Shown: positions 1 to 11,150, counted from the stretch's first letter. The stretch is 49,309 nucleotides of DNA from Gammaproteobacteria bacterium (GCA_022826505.1 JAJDUQ010000323.1:1-49309), one strand, 5' to 3'. Translations and numbers: made by a program. The notes: generated by a model not told the origin, from the letters alone.

Positions 1-1953
<1,953 letters not shown>

Positions 1954-2120
1954 CCGTCACTCTCCCCTGCAATTCGCGGCGCGCCGTGGCAAGTCGAACT
2001 CGCGAAATTCCCGTCGCGCGTCGGCGACTCGCGCGGGAGATTCCGATTCGGCCACTCGGGGGCAACGCCGGACACTGGAGCACGCGGCCACCTCGTCGTC
2101 CCGAATCCGAGCGAAAGCAC

Positions 2121-5100
2121 TCACGCCTGCACCATCTCGAGCGCCTCCTCCACATCCACCGCGACCAGGCGCGAAACGCCCGGCTCGTTCATGGTGATTC
2201 CAACGAGCTGCTCGGCGCTCTCCATCGTAATCTTGTTGTGCGTCACCAGCACGAGCTGGACGCGCTTGGCGATCTCCTCGATCAAGTCCCGGAATCTTCC
2301 GATGTTCGCGTCGTCGAGCGGTGCATCGACCTCGTCGAGAAGACAGAATGGCGCGGGGTTCAACCCGAAGATCGCGAAGACCAGCGCAAGTGCGGTGAGT
2401 GCCTTCTCGCCCCCCGACAACTGACTGATGCTGGTGTTGCGTTTGCCCGGCGGCCGGGCCATCACCGTGACGCCGGCTCCGAGCACGTCCTCGCTCGTGA
2501 GCTGCAACGACGCACTGCCGCCTGCGAACAGGCGCGGGAACATCGTTCCGAGGCCTTCGTTGACGCGCTCGAAGGTCTCACGGAATCGGGTACGGGTCTC
2601 GCGGTCGATTTTCTGGATGGCGGAATCGAGTGTGGCGAGCGCCTCTTCGAGGTCGGCATGCTGATCATCCAGGTATCGCTTGCGCTCCGCCTGCTGCTCG
2701 TGCTCCTCGATTGCGGCGAGATTGATCGGGCCCAGGCGCGCAATTCGCTTTTCCAGCGCTTCGAGCCTTTCCGCCCACGCGCTGACTTCCGCCTCGGCTC
2801 CGACCCTCGCGAGCAAGGCATCGAGCACCTGCCCGGACGCGTCGAGGCGCTCCTCCACGGCCTTGCGCAGTACGACGGTCTCCTGGCTTTCGACCCGGAG
2901 GCGCTCCAGCGCCTCGCGCTCCCTGTGCACCTCACCCGCCTGCCGCTGCCGATCCTCGTCGACGTCGCGCACCACTCCTTCGACACGCTCGGCCTCGACC
3001 CGCGCTTCGCGCATCACCGATTCCAGCGAGGCGCGTCGGGCGAGCTTTGCGTCGAGCGACTCCGTTGCCCGCGCGAGCGGCGCCTCGGTTTCCTCAAGAC
3101 CCTCGCGCAGCCCCCTCACGCGATCCTCGAGCTCTTCGAGCCGATGTCGATCCCTTTCGCTCGCTTCCTCCGATGCGTCGAGGCGTGAACGCGCACCCTC
3201 GATATCCAGCGCCAGGGCGTGGGCTTCGTCGTGCATTCGCTGCCATCGTTCGCGAGCGATGGAGAGCTGCCCACTGCGCTCGCGACGGCGTTCTTCGCAG
3301 TTCACGCGCGCGGCGGTCAGACGAGACAGCTCGATCGAAGAGCGTTTCAGGAGCTCGCGGGCCGATGCGAGCTTCTCCCGCTCGACCCCGATCCGGACAT
3401 CGATGCCCCCCAGCTCGGCGCGAAGCTCCTCGGAGCGCTGTGACGCCCGGTCCATGGCCGCGACGCGGGCGGTCAGCTCCGAACGCACCTCCGCACACCG
3501 GCGATGACCTTCGTTCAGGTTGCGCTGAGCCGCGGCGGACGCCTCCTCGGCGTCGCGAAGCTCCTGTGAAAGCGTGCCCACCGCGTGCGCTCGCTCGCCC
3601 TCCTCCTCACTCGTGCGAGCGATCTCGCGCCCGAGCGCCTCCAGTGTGCGCTCCCTTTCGAGTACGCCGTGCTCTTCGGCACCGCCCCTGCGAACATGCA
3701 GCCAGGCCGGGCCGAGCCACACTCCGTTCCCCGTGATGACACTCTCGCCCGGTGCGAGCTGCGGGCGGACCCTGAATGATTCTTCCAGGTCCTCGGCGCA
3801 GAACACACCGTCGAGCAGCCCTGCAATCGGCCAGTCGGTCTCGATCTTCGAACGCAACGTCGCCAGGCCGATTGCACCGGCGGCGACAACCGATTCCCGA
3901 ACGTCGGCGTCGACGACCGTGAGTCTCCCTTTCCGGAGAGTGGCCGCGGCATCGACGGCGACCGCCTCGAACGCACTGGCCCGCACCGCCTGCAGGCGTG
4001 CGCCAAGCACCGTCTCCACCGCGCGCTCCCAACCCGATTCGACTCGTATCGCCTGCGCGAGCCTGGCGGCATGCGCGAGCTCTCTGGCGTCCAGCCAGTC
4101 GCCAAGCCCTCCCTCCCCGGTTCCGAGCGCTTCCTGCTGCAACGCATCGAGCGAGGCGTGTCGGCCGCGATGCTGGCCGAGTGTTTCACGCACATCGTGA
4201 AGTGACTTCTCCGCATCCTGCACCGATGCCCGCAAATCCCGTACCACGTTCCGCGCGCGGGACTGCTCTGCCTCCGTCGCTTCCAACTCCCGTTCCATCG
4301 CCTCGAGCCGACGGCGGACGGGGACGGTCTCTCGCTCCTGCGAATCCAGGTCGATCCCGCCGCGCTCGGCTTCGAGCCCTCGCACCCGCGACTCCAGCTC
4401 GCTGATGCTCGATTCCAGGTGCTGCATACGAGCCTGTTCCGCGTGCACCGTGCGCGCGGGTTCGCGTTCGCGTTCACTCAACGCCTCGAACTCCGCCTGC
4501 AAGTCGTGGACTTCGAGTTCGATACGACTCAGCTCGCGGTGCGCTCCCGAAGACTGCTCGTGAAGCTCGGCGAGCGCCGGCTCCTCGCGCGCGAGTTGCG
4601 CGGCGAGTTCCTCGCGCTGCATTCGTTCGCTCTCGATCTGGCGTCTTGCCGCGTCCAGGCGCTCGTCCTCCTGACGCAACGTACCCGCGATCTCCTCCCG
4701 GCGCCGGCGAATTGCCTGAATGGACTCCTCGGTACGCGCCACCTCCGCTCCCGCGTCGATGACGCTGCGATAACGCCGGTTGTAGGCATCCACGGCTTCG
4801 GTGTGTGCGACACGCGCCTTTTCGAGCTCCGCTTCCACCCGCCGCTGGACGGCGAGCGCTGCGTCCAATCGGTTCTGCTGATCCGCAATGCGCCGGTCGT
4901 TTCGGTTTGCCTGCTCGTCGAAGGTACGCCATTGGAGCGCCAGGTGTTCGGCTTCGAGCTCGCGCTGAACCGCCTTGAGTTCGCGAAACTTCTCGGCCAG
5001 GGTCGCCTGCCGTCTGAGATGGGCCAGCCGGCGTGCGAGTTCCTCCCGCAGATCGTTCAGCCGCTCGAGATTCTCGAGTGTGTGACGCATCCGGATCTCG

Positions 5101-5639
5101 GTCTCGCGCCGGCGCTCCTTGTACTTGGAGATTCCAGCCGCTTCCTCGAGAAAGTCGCGCAGATCGTCGGGCCTGGCCTCGATGATGCGCGATATCATCC
5201 CCTGCTCGATGATCGCGTAACTGCGAGGCCCCAGTCCCGTGCCATGGAACACGTCCATGACGTCACGGCGCCGGCACCGCGTCCCGTTCAACCAGTAGGA
5301 CGACTGCCCGTCGCGCACAATCTGGCGACGCACGGCGATTTCGTTGTACGCGGCGAAGCGACCGCCGGCCCGCCCTTCCAGATTGTCGAAGACGAGTTCG
5401 ACGCTCGCCCGGCTCACCGGCTTGCGTGACCTGGAACCGCTGAATACGACATCGGCCATGGTGTCACCGCGAATACTGCGCGCGGAAACTTCGCCCATGA
5501 CCCAGCGAACCGCATCGATGACGTTCGACTTGCCGCAGCCGTTCGGCCCGACGACACCGACGATGTCGCCGGGGAATTCGAGGGTGGTGGGATCGACGAA
5601 GGACTTGAAACCCGCGAGTCGAATCTTGCGGAGTCGCAT
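2121..5639 (-). CDS. smc: Chromosome segregation protein SMC
   Basis: SMC is a ring-forming ATPase that condenses and organises the chromosome with ScpA and ScpB. The 1172-residue protein has Walker A GPNGCGKS at about residues 31-38, two long coiled coils rich in Glu, Arg and Leu, and a hinge around residues 500-650. Near the C-terminus it has the LSGGEKALTALAL signature and Walker B LLDEVDAPLDD. Length is typical. The frame is open 41 codons further upstream, but homology begins at MRLRKIRLAGFKSF, so the ATG at 5639 is chosen. Presence of SMC rather than MukB argues against an enterobacterial-type genome. The 167 bases between it and zipA hold nothing recognisable. Confidence 0.95.
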   Translation of the reverse strand: MRLRKIRLAGFKSFVDPTTLEFPGDIVGVVGPNGCGKSNVIDAVRWVMGEVSARSIRGDTMADVVFSGSRSRKPVSRASVELVFDNLEGRAGGRFAAYNEIAVRRQIVRDGQSSYWLNGTRCRRRDVMDVFHGTGLGPRSYAIIEQGMISRIIEARPDDLRDFLEEAAGISKYKERRRETEIRMRHTLENLERLNDLREELARRLAHLRRQATLAEKFRELKAVQRELEAEHLALQWRTFDEQANRNDRRIADQQNRLDAALAVQRRVEAELEKARVAHTEAVDAYNRRYRSVIDAGAEVARTEESIQAIRRRREEIAGTLRQEDERLDAARRQIESERMQREELAAQLAREEPALAELHEQSSGAHRELSRIELEVHDLQAEFEALSEREREPARTVHAEQARMQHLESSISELESRVRGLEAERGGIDLDSQERETVPVRRRLEAMERELEATEAEQSRARNVVRDLRASVQDAEKSLHDVRETLGQHRGRHASLDALQQEALGTGEGGLGDWLDARELAHAARLAQAIRVESGWERAVETVLGARLQAVRASAFEAVAVDAAATLRKGRLTVVDADVRESVVAAGAIGLATLRSKIETDWPIAGLLDGVFCAEDLEESFRVRPQLAPGESVITGNGVWLGPAWLHVRRGGAEEHGVLERERTLEALGREIARTSEEEGERAHAVGTLSQELRDAEEASAAAQRNLNEGHRRCAEVRSELTARVAAMDRASQRSEELRAELGGIDVRIGVEREKLASARELLKRSSIELSRLTAARVNCEERRRERSGQLSIARERWQRMHDEAHALALDIEGARSRLDASEEASERDRHRLEELEDRVRGLREGLEETEAPLARATESLDAKLARRASLESVMREARVEAERVEGVVRDVDEDRQRQAGEVHREREALERLRVESQETVVLRKAVEERLDASGQVLDALLARVGAEAEVSAWAERLEALEKRIARLGPINLAAIEEHEQQAERKRYLDDQHADLEEALATLDSAIQKIDRETRTRFRETFERVNEGLGTMFPRLFAGGSASLQLTSEDVLGAGVTVMARPPGKRNTSISQLSGGEKALTALALVFAIFGLNPAPFCLLDEVDAPLDDANIGRFRDLIEEIAKRVQLVLVTHNKITMESAEQLVGITMNEPGVSRLVAVDVEEALEMVQA

Positions 5640-5767
5640 CAGCGGGGGTGCCTGAAACCGACGCTCGCGCGCATGGCCGAATGGTAACCACGCAAGGGTT
5701 GTTCGTATAGATTCCCGATTCGGTGGCGGCTTCGCTCGCGCGCTTCGTGTCCCACACCCCATCCCTG

Positions 5768-5791
5768 TCCCTTCCCCCGGAGGGGAAGGGA
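5768..5791. repeat. Perfect 10-bp-stem hairpin, REP-like
   Basis: TCCCTTCCCC and GGGGAAGGGA flank a CGGA tetraloop. The element is in the divergent spacer between smc and cysZ and has no T-tract on either side, so it is not a simple intrinsic terminator. Short GC-rich palindromes of this kind occur as dispersed REP-like repeats in many proteobacteria. Copy number elsewhere in the genome cannot be judged here. Confidence 0.6.
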
Positions 5792-6165
5792 ACCTGGATT
5801 CGAGCTTTGCGTCAACAGCATTCCGGCGGTGAATCCATGAGGGGCGCCTCCGCTCGCCAGTCGTATCCGCGGTGCATGCTCATGCTGCGGTGCGAGCCGA
5901 ACGGCGATGCAGGTGGGGGGAAGGGACCGGTATTCGAGCCTTGCCCCCATGGCATCGGAGGTGCATCCACGGGGCCCCATGCCCGCGAGCCGACTGCGCG
6001 ATGCGGGTTCATGCTGCGGTGAGGTCGACCCGGATTCATGGGCAGGGATGGCGACCTCGATTCGAGCGCTGCGCCGATTGCGGTTAAGGTACATCCGGGA
6101 AGGGCATTCAAGTCCGCAAGCCGGCTGCGCGATTCAGACTCTCACTGCGTGCGGTCGACTCACCA
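5782..6165. repeat. Three decayed tandem repeats of about 130 bp
   Basis: The same landmarks recur in order. ATTCGAGC occurs at 5798, 5932 and 6060 (spacing 134 and 128). CATGCTGCGGTG occurs at 5881 and 6010 (spacing 129), with a weaker third version near 6143. Between them are recurring GGGAAGGG-like, catccacgg/catccggg-like and CGCGAGCCG/CGCAAGCCG-like blocks. Units are roughly 5782-5915, 5916-6039 and 6040-6165. Divergence is high and frames do not agree between units, so I read them as non-coding. Together with the hairpin they fill the smc-cysZ spacer, where no gene is supported. Confidence 0.6.
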
Positions 6166-6188
6166 GCGTGGGTATCGAGAGACTGCAA

Positions 6189-7052
6189 ATGATTCGCAGC
6201 GCCATGACCAGAGTCACGGACTCGGCGTCGGAGCCCTCGACCGCAGGTTCGTCACCGCCGCGGCGCAGACGCAACAATCCGGTGAGTGGGGCGGTGTACT
6301 TCGTACGTGGCTTCGCCATCGTGACCCGCCCGGGAATCCGGGTCTACGTCATCGCTCCCTTGCTGATCAACGTCGTCGGGTTCACGGCGCTCCTCGTCTT
6401 CGGTGCATCCTGGCTCGTCGATTTCGCGAGGGACATGCTTCCGGGCTGGCTCGACTTCCTCGCCTGGTTTCTCGTGCCGACCTTCGTGGCTGCCGCACTC
6501 ATGGCCGGCTTCTACTCGTTCAACCTCATCGCGACCTTCATTGCGGCACCGTTCAACGGTCTCCTGGCCGCCGCAGTCGAGCGCGACATGACCGGCCGCT
6601 CGCCACCGTCGGCCGAGGGCGGCTGGCGAACCTTTTTCGCGGAACTCGTGCCGACTTTCGTCACCGAAATTCGCAAGCTGTTCTACGTGGCGCTCCGCTC
6701 CCTGCCTCCTCTGCTGCTGTTCGTCGTCCCCGGGATCAACGTGGTGGCGCCGTTCGTCTGGATGCTGGTGGGCGCCTGGATGCTCGTCGTCACTTACGTC
6801 GACTATCCCATGGCGAACCACGGGATCGGATTCGACGAACTCCGGGCGCGAATTCGCGACCGGCGTCTGCTGGGGATCGGGTTCGGCGGTGCGGTCATGG
6901 CGGCGCTGGCCGTCCCGGTGCTCAACTTTCTCGTCATCCCGTGCGCGGTGGCCGGCGCAACCGCAATGTGGGTGGAGCAGCTCCGAGCCGATGATCCGTC
7001 CACCCTTGCCCGAGGCGAAGATCAGTCGCCGGATCGAATTGCGCACCGTTGA
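6189..7052 (+). CDS. cysZ: CysZ-type sulfate transporter (EI24 family membrane protein)
   Basis: CysZ moves sulfate across the inner membrane for cysteine synthesis. The 287-residue product shows the family pattern: GFAIVTRPGIRVYVIAPLLI near residue 41, hydrophobic helices, the conserved segment IAAPFNGLLA at about 118-127, DYPMANHGIGF, and a last helix ending in PCAVAGATAMWVE. The first ~30 residues are Ser/Pro/Arg-rich and longer than in E. coli. The ATG at 6189 follows a GAGAGA; 6204 is an alternative. The frame stays open upstream into the repeat region, which I do not regard as coding. Adjacency to the smc-zipA-ligA block resembles the zipA-cysZ neighbourhood of enterobacteria. Confidence 0.9.
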   Translation: MIRSAMTRVTDSASEPSTAGSSPPRRRRNNPVSGAVYFVRGFAIVTRPGIRVYVIAPLLINVVGFTALLVFGASWLVDFARDMLPGWLDFLAWFLVPTFVAAALMAGFYSFNLIATFIAAPFNGLLAAAVERDMTGRSPPSAEGGWRTFFAELVPTFVTEIRKLFYVALRSLPPLLLFVVPGINVVAPFVWMLVGAWMLVVTYVDYPMANHGIGFDELRARIRDRRLLGIGFGGAVMAALAVPVLNFLVIPCAVAGATAMWVEQLRADDPSTLARGEDQSPDRIAHR

Positions 7053-7183
7053 AATATTGGGTATACACCCGCCCCTGTTCAGGCGCCGGCCCGCCGTTCG
7101 CTCGACGTGATTCCGTCGAACGGGCGCTGCGCTCGCTGCCGTTGTGAACGTGACCGAATGGGTGTTTGTCCGGAGCGGATGTG

Positions 7184-7615
7184 ATGCCAACCGATTTGAA
7201 TGTGTCGGGCGTGCTCGACTTCAAGCCCTACAAGGCGAAACGGGGCGAGGAGTACATGAACGACGTGCAGACCGCCCATTTTCGAGCAATCCTGCTCGAT
7301 TGGAAGCACAAGCTCATGGAGGAAGTCGACCGTACGCTGCACCACATGCAGGATGAAGCGGCCAATTTCCCCGACCCCAACGACCGTGCGACCCAGGAGT
7401 CCGAGTTCACGCTCGAACTCAGGACCCGTGATCGCGAACGCAAGCTCATCAAGAAGATCGACGAGGCCATCGGGTCTCTGGACAGCGGGGACTACGGATT
7501 TTGCGAAGCATGCGGAATCGAGATCGGGATACGGCGCCTCGAGGCACGCCCGACCGCGACCTTGTGCTATGACTGCAAGGTTCTCGACGAAATTCGCGAG
7601 AAGCAGATGAGCTGA
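7184..7615 (+). CDS. dksA: RNA polymerase-binding transcription factor DksA
   Basis: DksA works with ppGpp in the RNA polymerase secondary channel to control stable RNA and amino-acid promoters. The 143-residue protein contains the coiled-coil tip acidic pair in NFPDPNDRA, the ELRTRDRERKLIKKI helix, and a C4 zinc finger with CEACG and CYDCK. It ends in EIREKQMS, very close to E. coli DksA. The ATG at 7184 has a CGGAG eight bases upstream; a TTG at 7166 is less likely. gluQ follows, as in many gammaproteobacteria, but after an unusually long structured spacer. Confidence 0.96.
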   Translation: MPTDLNVSGVLDFKPYKAKRGEEYMNDVQTAHFRAILLDWKHKLMEEVDRTLHHMQDEAANFPDPNDRATQESEFTLELRTRDRERKLIKKIDEAIGSLDSGDYGFCEACGIEIGIRRLEARPTATLCYDCKVLDEIREKQMS

Positions 7616-7779
7616 GCCATCCCCTCGCCGCATTCCCGCCTCCGAACCCACCACGCCCTCTTCTGCGCTACTGTGCCCGCGAACTGCCGGGCTGCACCGT
7701 CCGTTCGCCTGCCGTCGGACTCGACAGCGTGAGGGGTCGGGGACATGAACCCAGGCTGGTCCCTCTTGACGGAATCCCT

Positions 7780-7878
7780 GGAGACTCGCCGGTCTCGTGT
7801 CGCCGGCGAATCTCCGTGCCGTGGTCCCACGAGTCGGCGACGTCGCGGGTACCGCCGTTCTTCCATTGTCGGGACCAC
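7780..7878 (+). other. Structured spacer upstream of gluQ: two inverted repeats
   Basis: Between dksA and gluQ (7616-7910, about 295 bases) no gene is supported. Bases 7780-7792 (GGAGACTCGCCGG) and 7803-7815 (CCGGCGAATCTCC) form a 13-bp stem with one mismatch and a 10-base loop. Bases 7821-7828 (GTGGTCCC) and 7871-7878 (GGGACCAC) form a perfect 8-bp inverted repeat with a 42-base loop. No U-tract follows either, so they are not plain terminators. They may be a leader structure, an RNA processing site or decayed repeat DNA. Confidence 0.45.
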
Positions 7879-7910
7879 ACCCCTTGATCTCTGATCCGAT
7901 CTCAGACCGC

Positions 7911-8819
7911 GTGCCTTCGGTGTGCGGCCGCTTCGCCCCGTCACCGACCGGCCCGTTGCACTTCGGTTCGCTGGTCGCGGCGCTCGGGAGTCTGGTGAGC
8001 GCCCGCCGGCACGGTGGGCGCTGGCTGGTGCGAATCGAGGATCTGGATACTCCACGCAACGTGGCCGGCGCCGTGGATTCAATCCTGCGCGATCTCGAGC
8101 GATGTGCAATGCACTGGGACGGCGAAATCATGTACCAGAGTCGGCGTACGGACGCGTACGCCGAAGCGCTGGAACGTCTCGCGGATCGGGGTTGGACATT
8201 CGATTGCGGTTGCTCGCGAAGAGACTTGGCGGGAGGCGTCTATCCCGGCACCTGCCGTGACGGCCTTCCTCGCGGACGTTCCGCTCGCTCGGTTCGAATG
8301 CGCGTCCGCACCGCGAACATCGGGTTTCGGGATGCGATTCAGGGATCCACCGCCCAGTGCCTGCAAACCGAGGTGGGCGATTTCGTGGTGCTGCGCGCGG
8401 ACGGCGTCGTCGCCTACCACCTTGCCACGGTGGTGGACGACGCCGAACAACGAATCAGCGAGGTGGTGCGAGGTTGCGACCTCCTCGAATCGACCCCGCG
8501 CCAGATTCTGATTCAGCGCGCCCTCGGACTCCCGCGACCCGAGTACGCACACCTTCCCGTCGCGGTCGACGCGCAGGAGCGCAAGCTCGGCAAGCAGAAT
8601 CTGGCACGCCCGATAGCGTTCCATTCGCCGGGAGCGGTACTGGTGGATGCGCTCGAGTTTCTCGGCCAGCATCCACCCCTCGAGCTGGTCCGGGCCTCGC
8701 CCGCCGAGATCATTTCCTGGGCGATCGGGAGCTGGGATACCAGGCGGGTCCCACGGCGGCGCCGGGCACCGGCGCCGGGTTACGTCGACGACCCGTGGCC
8801 GCGCTCGTGCCTCCAGTAG
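7911..8819 (+). CDS. gluQ: Glutamyl-Q tRNA(Asp) synthetase
   Basis: GluQRS attaches glutamate to queuosine in tRNA(Asp). It is a truncated GluRS without an anticodon-binding domain, and the 302 residues here fit. The catalytic fold starts with GRFAPSPTGPLHFGSLVAAL (HIGH-like HFGS). Zinc ligands are in FDCGCSRRDL and YPGTCRDG, and a KMSKS-like KLGKQ lies in QERKLGKQNLARP. The GTG at 7911 gives the family-like N-terminus, but a TTG at 7884 or a GTG at 7797 cannot be excluded and none has a strong ribosome site. The 3' end overlaps the convergent adenosyltransferase gene by 40 bases. Confidence 0.92.
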   Translation: MPSVCGRFAPSPTGPLHFGSLVAALGSLVSARRHGGRWLVRIEDLDTPRNVAGAVDSILRDLERCAMHWDGEIMYQSRRTDAYAEALERLADRGWTFDCGCSRRDLAGGVYPGTCRDGLPRGRSARSVRMRVRTANIGFRDAIQGSTAQCLQTEVGDFVVLRADGVVAYHLATVVDDAEQRISEVVRGCDLLESTPRQILIQRALGLPRPEYAHLPVAVDAQERKLGKQNLARPIAFHSPGAVLVDALEFLGQHPPLELVRASPAEIISWAIGSWDTRRVPRRRRAPAPGYVDDPWPRSCLQ

Positions 8820-9340
8820 ACCTCTCCCGATTCGGCTCGCGCGAGTACTCGGGCCGCGACGAACAGGTAGTCCGACAGACGGTTGACATATCGGCGGCTC
8901 GCCTCGTTCACGGGCTCGTCCCGCCCGAGCGCGACCATCCCGCGTTCGGCCCGGCGGCACACCGCGCGCGCGACGTGCGCGGCGCCAGCGCCGGTACCGC
9001 CGCCCGGGAGAATGAACTCCTTGAGCGGCGGCAAATCGGCGTTGAGAGCGTCGAGTGCGGTCTCCAGTGCCTCGACCCGTCCATCGTCGATGATCGCGGC
9101 ATCAGGCATCGCAAGCTCCGCGCCGATGTCGAAGAGCGCATGCTGCGCGTCGACGAGAGTGTCGCGCACCGCATCGGGGAGCGGTCCGGCGAGCACGACC
9201 CCGAGATTGGCGTTGAGTTCGTCGAGATCGCCCATCGAAGCGACTCGGAGCGAGTCCTTGGCCAGCCGGCTGCCGTCGGCGAGCCCGGTGGTGCCGTCAT
9301 CGCCGGTGCGCGTGTAGATCCGAGACAGTCGATTTCCCAC
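8780..9340 (-). CDS. Corrinoid (cob(I)alamin) adenosyltransferase, PduO type
   Basis: The enzyme transfers adenosyl from ATP to cob(I)alamin, making coenzyme B12. The 186-residue product matches the PduO/MMAB family: IYTRTGDDGTTGLADGSR near the N-terminus, GDLDELNANLG, the ILPGGGTGAGAAHVARAVCR helix region, and YVNRLSDYLFVAARVLAR. The GTG at 9340 gives the expected start (GNRLSRIYTRTGDDG) and has GAGG about 12 bases upstream. The frame is open 22 codons further without family similarity. Its 3' end runs 40 bases into the convergent gluQ. It may serve B12 enzymes encoded elsewhere; QueG in this window uses a corrinoid. Confidence 0.9.
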   Translation of the reverse strand: MGNRLSRIYTRTGDDGTTGLADGSRLAKDSLRVASMGDLDELNANLGVVLAGPLPDAVRDTLVDAQHALFDIGAELAMPDAAIIDDGRVEALETALDALNADLPPLKEFILPGGGTGAGAAHVARAVCRRAERGMVALGRDEPVNEASRRYVNRLSDYLFVAARVLARAESGEVYWRHERGHGSST

Positions 9341-9468
9341 GGTAGCGGATACCTCATTCGACGCCGACCGGGCGGGTCCGGATGGTCGCGCCCGTCGCCG
9401 GTGCAATCACGTCGTAGCTGCGGGTCCGGGTCTCGATCCGTACGCCACGTTGGAAGGACGGACGCCGC

Positions 9469-9672
9469 TCACGCATCGAGATCCGGAATCAACCGACTCT
9501 CGAGCAGTGCGATGAAGTCCTTGAGCTGCAGCTTGCGCTTCTTCAGCCGACGAAGCTGGAGCTGATCGACGTACGGACCCTGCTCCATTCGTGCAATGGC
9601 GTCGTCGAGGTCGCGATGTTCCGTCTTGAGCGACTCGAGCTTTTCGACGAGCGTGCGGTCTTCGTCGGTCAT
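9469..9672 (-). CDS. Small DUF465 / YdcH-like protein
   Basis: A 67-residue, charged, helical protein. It starts MTDEDRTLVEKLESL and contains the DUF465 hallmark HRDLDDAIARME followed by LQLRRLKKRKLQLKDFIALL. Family members are short coiled-coil proteins, often of unknown role. Length and motif agree with the family. It is transcribed away from the aminopeptidase gene, 98 bases away, and towards the adenosyltransferase gene. The function is not established from the sequence. Confidence 0.85.
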   Translation of the reverse strand: MTDEDRTLVEKLESLKTEHRDLDDAIARMEQGPYVDQLQLRRLKKRKLQLKDFIALLESRLIPDLDA

Positions 9673-9770
9673 ACAATTCGCCCGTCCGACCCGCCTTGTT
9701 CAGCGAACGATACTCCAAATTGGACGGGGGCGCCGGGGCGGGCGCTCTGTCCCCGCCATCGGAGCCGAGA

Positions 9771-11150
9771 ATGGATGATCTTCTGCTCAACGAACGCGAT
9801 GTCGAGTCGATCGCCGTCGTACCCATCGAACCCGGACGGCTCGATGAATGGCGCACGAACGCCGGTCCGGAAGCGTCGACCTGGATCGCCAGCACCGGCT
9901 TCTCGGCCAAGCCCGGCTCGACGTGCCTCGTCCCCGGCCGCAGGGGCAAGCTCGCGCGTGTCCTCGTCGGCGTCGACACCGGAGACGACCCCTGGGCACT
10001 GGCAAGGGTCCCCGACGCAGTTCCGGGTGGGTCCTATCACCTCGATCCGACATGGTGCTCGCGCAGGCTCGAACGGGCCGCGCTCGGCTGGGCTCTGGCC
10101 GCGTATCGCTTCGATCGGTACAAGACCGCAACCTCGCCCGCCGCGCGGCTGTTTCCGGGAACCACCGCGGCCGCCACATCTGCGCGTGTGCTTGCCCGCG
10201 CGGTGGCGCGGGTCCGCGACCTCATCAATACGCCGGCGTGCGACATGATGCCGAAGGATCTCGCCGCCGCGGTGTCGGAACTGGCGAACATGCGCGGCGC
10301 AGACCTTCGGGTGGTGACCGGAGAAGCTCTGCTGGACGAAGGCTACCCCGCGATCCACGCGGTGGGACGGGCGAGCAGCCACCGTCCACGCCTCATCGAT
10401 CTGACCTGGGGCGATGCGCGGGCTCCCCGGCTCACGCTGGTTGGAAAGGGAGTCTGCTTCGACTCGGGCGGACTCGACATCAAGCCGGCGAGCGGAATGC
10501 GTCTGATGAAGAAGGACATGGGCGGGGCGGCCCACGCCATCGGACTTGCCGACCTGGTGATGTCCAACGCGCTACCGGTCCGGCTGCGCCTGCTCGTGCC
10601 CGCGGTGGAGAACGCAATCGCCGGCAATGCCTATCGGCCCGGCGATGTCATTTCGACCCGCAAGGGTCTGACCGTCGAGGTGGACAATACCGACGCCGAG
10701 GGACGGATCGTGTTGAGCGACGCGCTGACCGACGCAGCCGCGGACGAACCCGAACTGATGATCGATTTCGCCACCCTCACCGGTGCGGCACGCATTGCGC
10801 TCGGCACCGAGCTGCCCGCGATGTTTTCCAATGACGAGGCGGTTGCGGCCGGCATCGCGGATGCGGGACACGACGTTCACGACGAGGTCTGGCGCATGCC
10901 GCTGCACGCACCGTACCGCGAACTCATCGAAAGCAAGGTGGCAGACATCATGAACGGATCGGGCCAGCCGTACGGCGGGGCGATCACGGCTGCCCTCTTC
11001 CTGCAGGAGTTCGTACCGGACGAGTTGCCGTGGGCGCACTTCGACATCATGGCGTGGACCACTCGCGCGAAACCGGCGCGGCCGGTGGGCGGCGAGGCGA
11101 CGGCGTTGCGCGCGGTGTTCGAGTTTCTGGAACGGCGCTACCACGCCTGA
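9771..11150 (+). CDS. M17 family leucyl aminopeptidase
   Basis: A cytosolic di-metal aminopeptidase removing N-terminal residues from peptides. The 459-residue protein carries the M17 metal and catalytic motifs: GKGVCFDSGGLDIKP, MKKDMGGAA, and the signature NTDAEGRIVLSDAL. It then has DFATLTGAARIALG and the C-terminal HFDIMAWT. It is shorter at the N-terminus than PepA, so it resembles the PepB-like branch. The ATG at 9771 has GGAG six bases upstream. The frame is open 25 codons earlier without support. It stands alone on the plus strand. Confidence 0.93.
   Translation: MDDLLLNERDVESIAVVPIEPGRLDEWRTNAGPEASTWIASTGFSAKPGSTCLVPGRRGKLARVLVGVDTGDDPWALARVPDAVPGGSYHLDPTWCSRRLERAALGWALAAYRFDRYKTATSPAARLFPGTTAAATSARVLARAVARVRDLINTPACDMMPKDLAAAVSELANMRGADLRVVTGEALLDEGYPAIHAVGRASSHRPRLIDLTWGDARAPRLTLVGKGVCFDSGGLDIKPASGMRLMKKDMGGAAHAIGLADLVMSNALPVRLRLLVPAVENAIAGNAYRPGDVISTRKGLTVEVDNTDAEGRIVLSDALTDAAADEPELMIDFATLTGAARIALGTELPAMFSNDEAVAAGIADAGHDVHDEVWRMPLHAPYRELIESKVADIMNGSGQPYGGAITAALFLQEFVPDELPWAHFDIMAWTTRAKPARPVGGEATALRAVFEFLERRYHA

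Noticed and set aside
5907..6188. Upstream extension of cysZ through the repeat region
   Set aside because: The encoded residues have no family similarity, and the frame is not shared by the repeat units.
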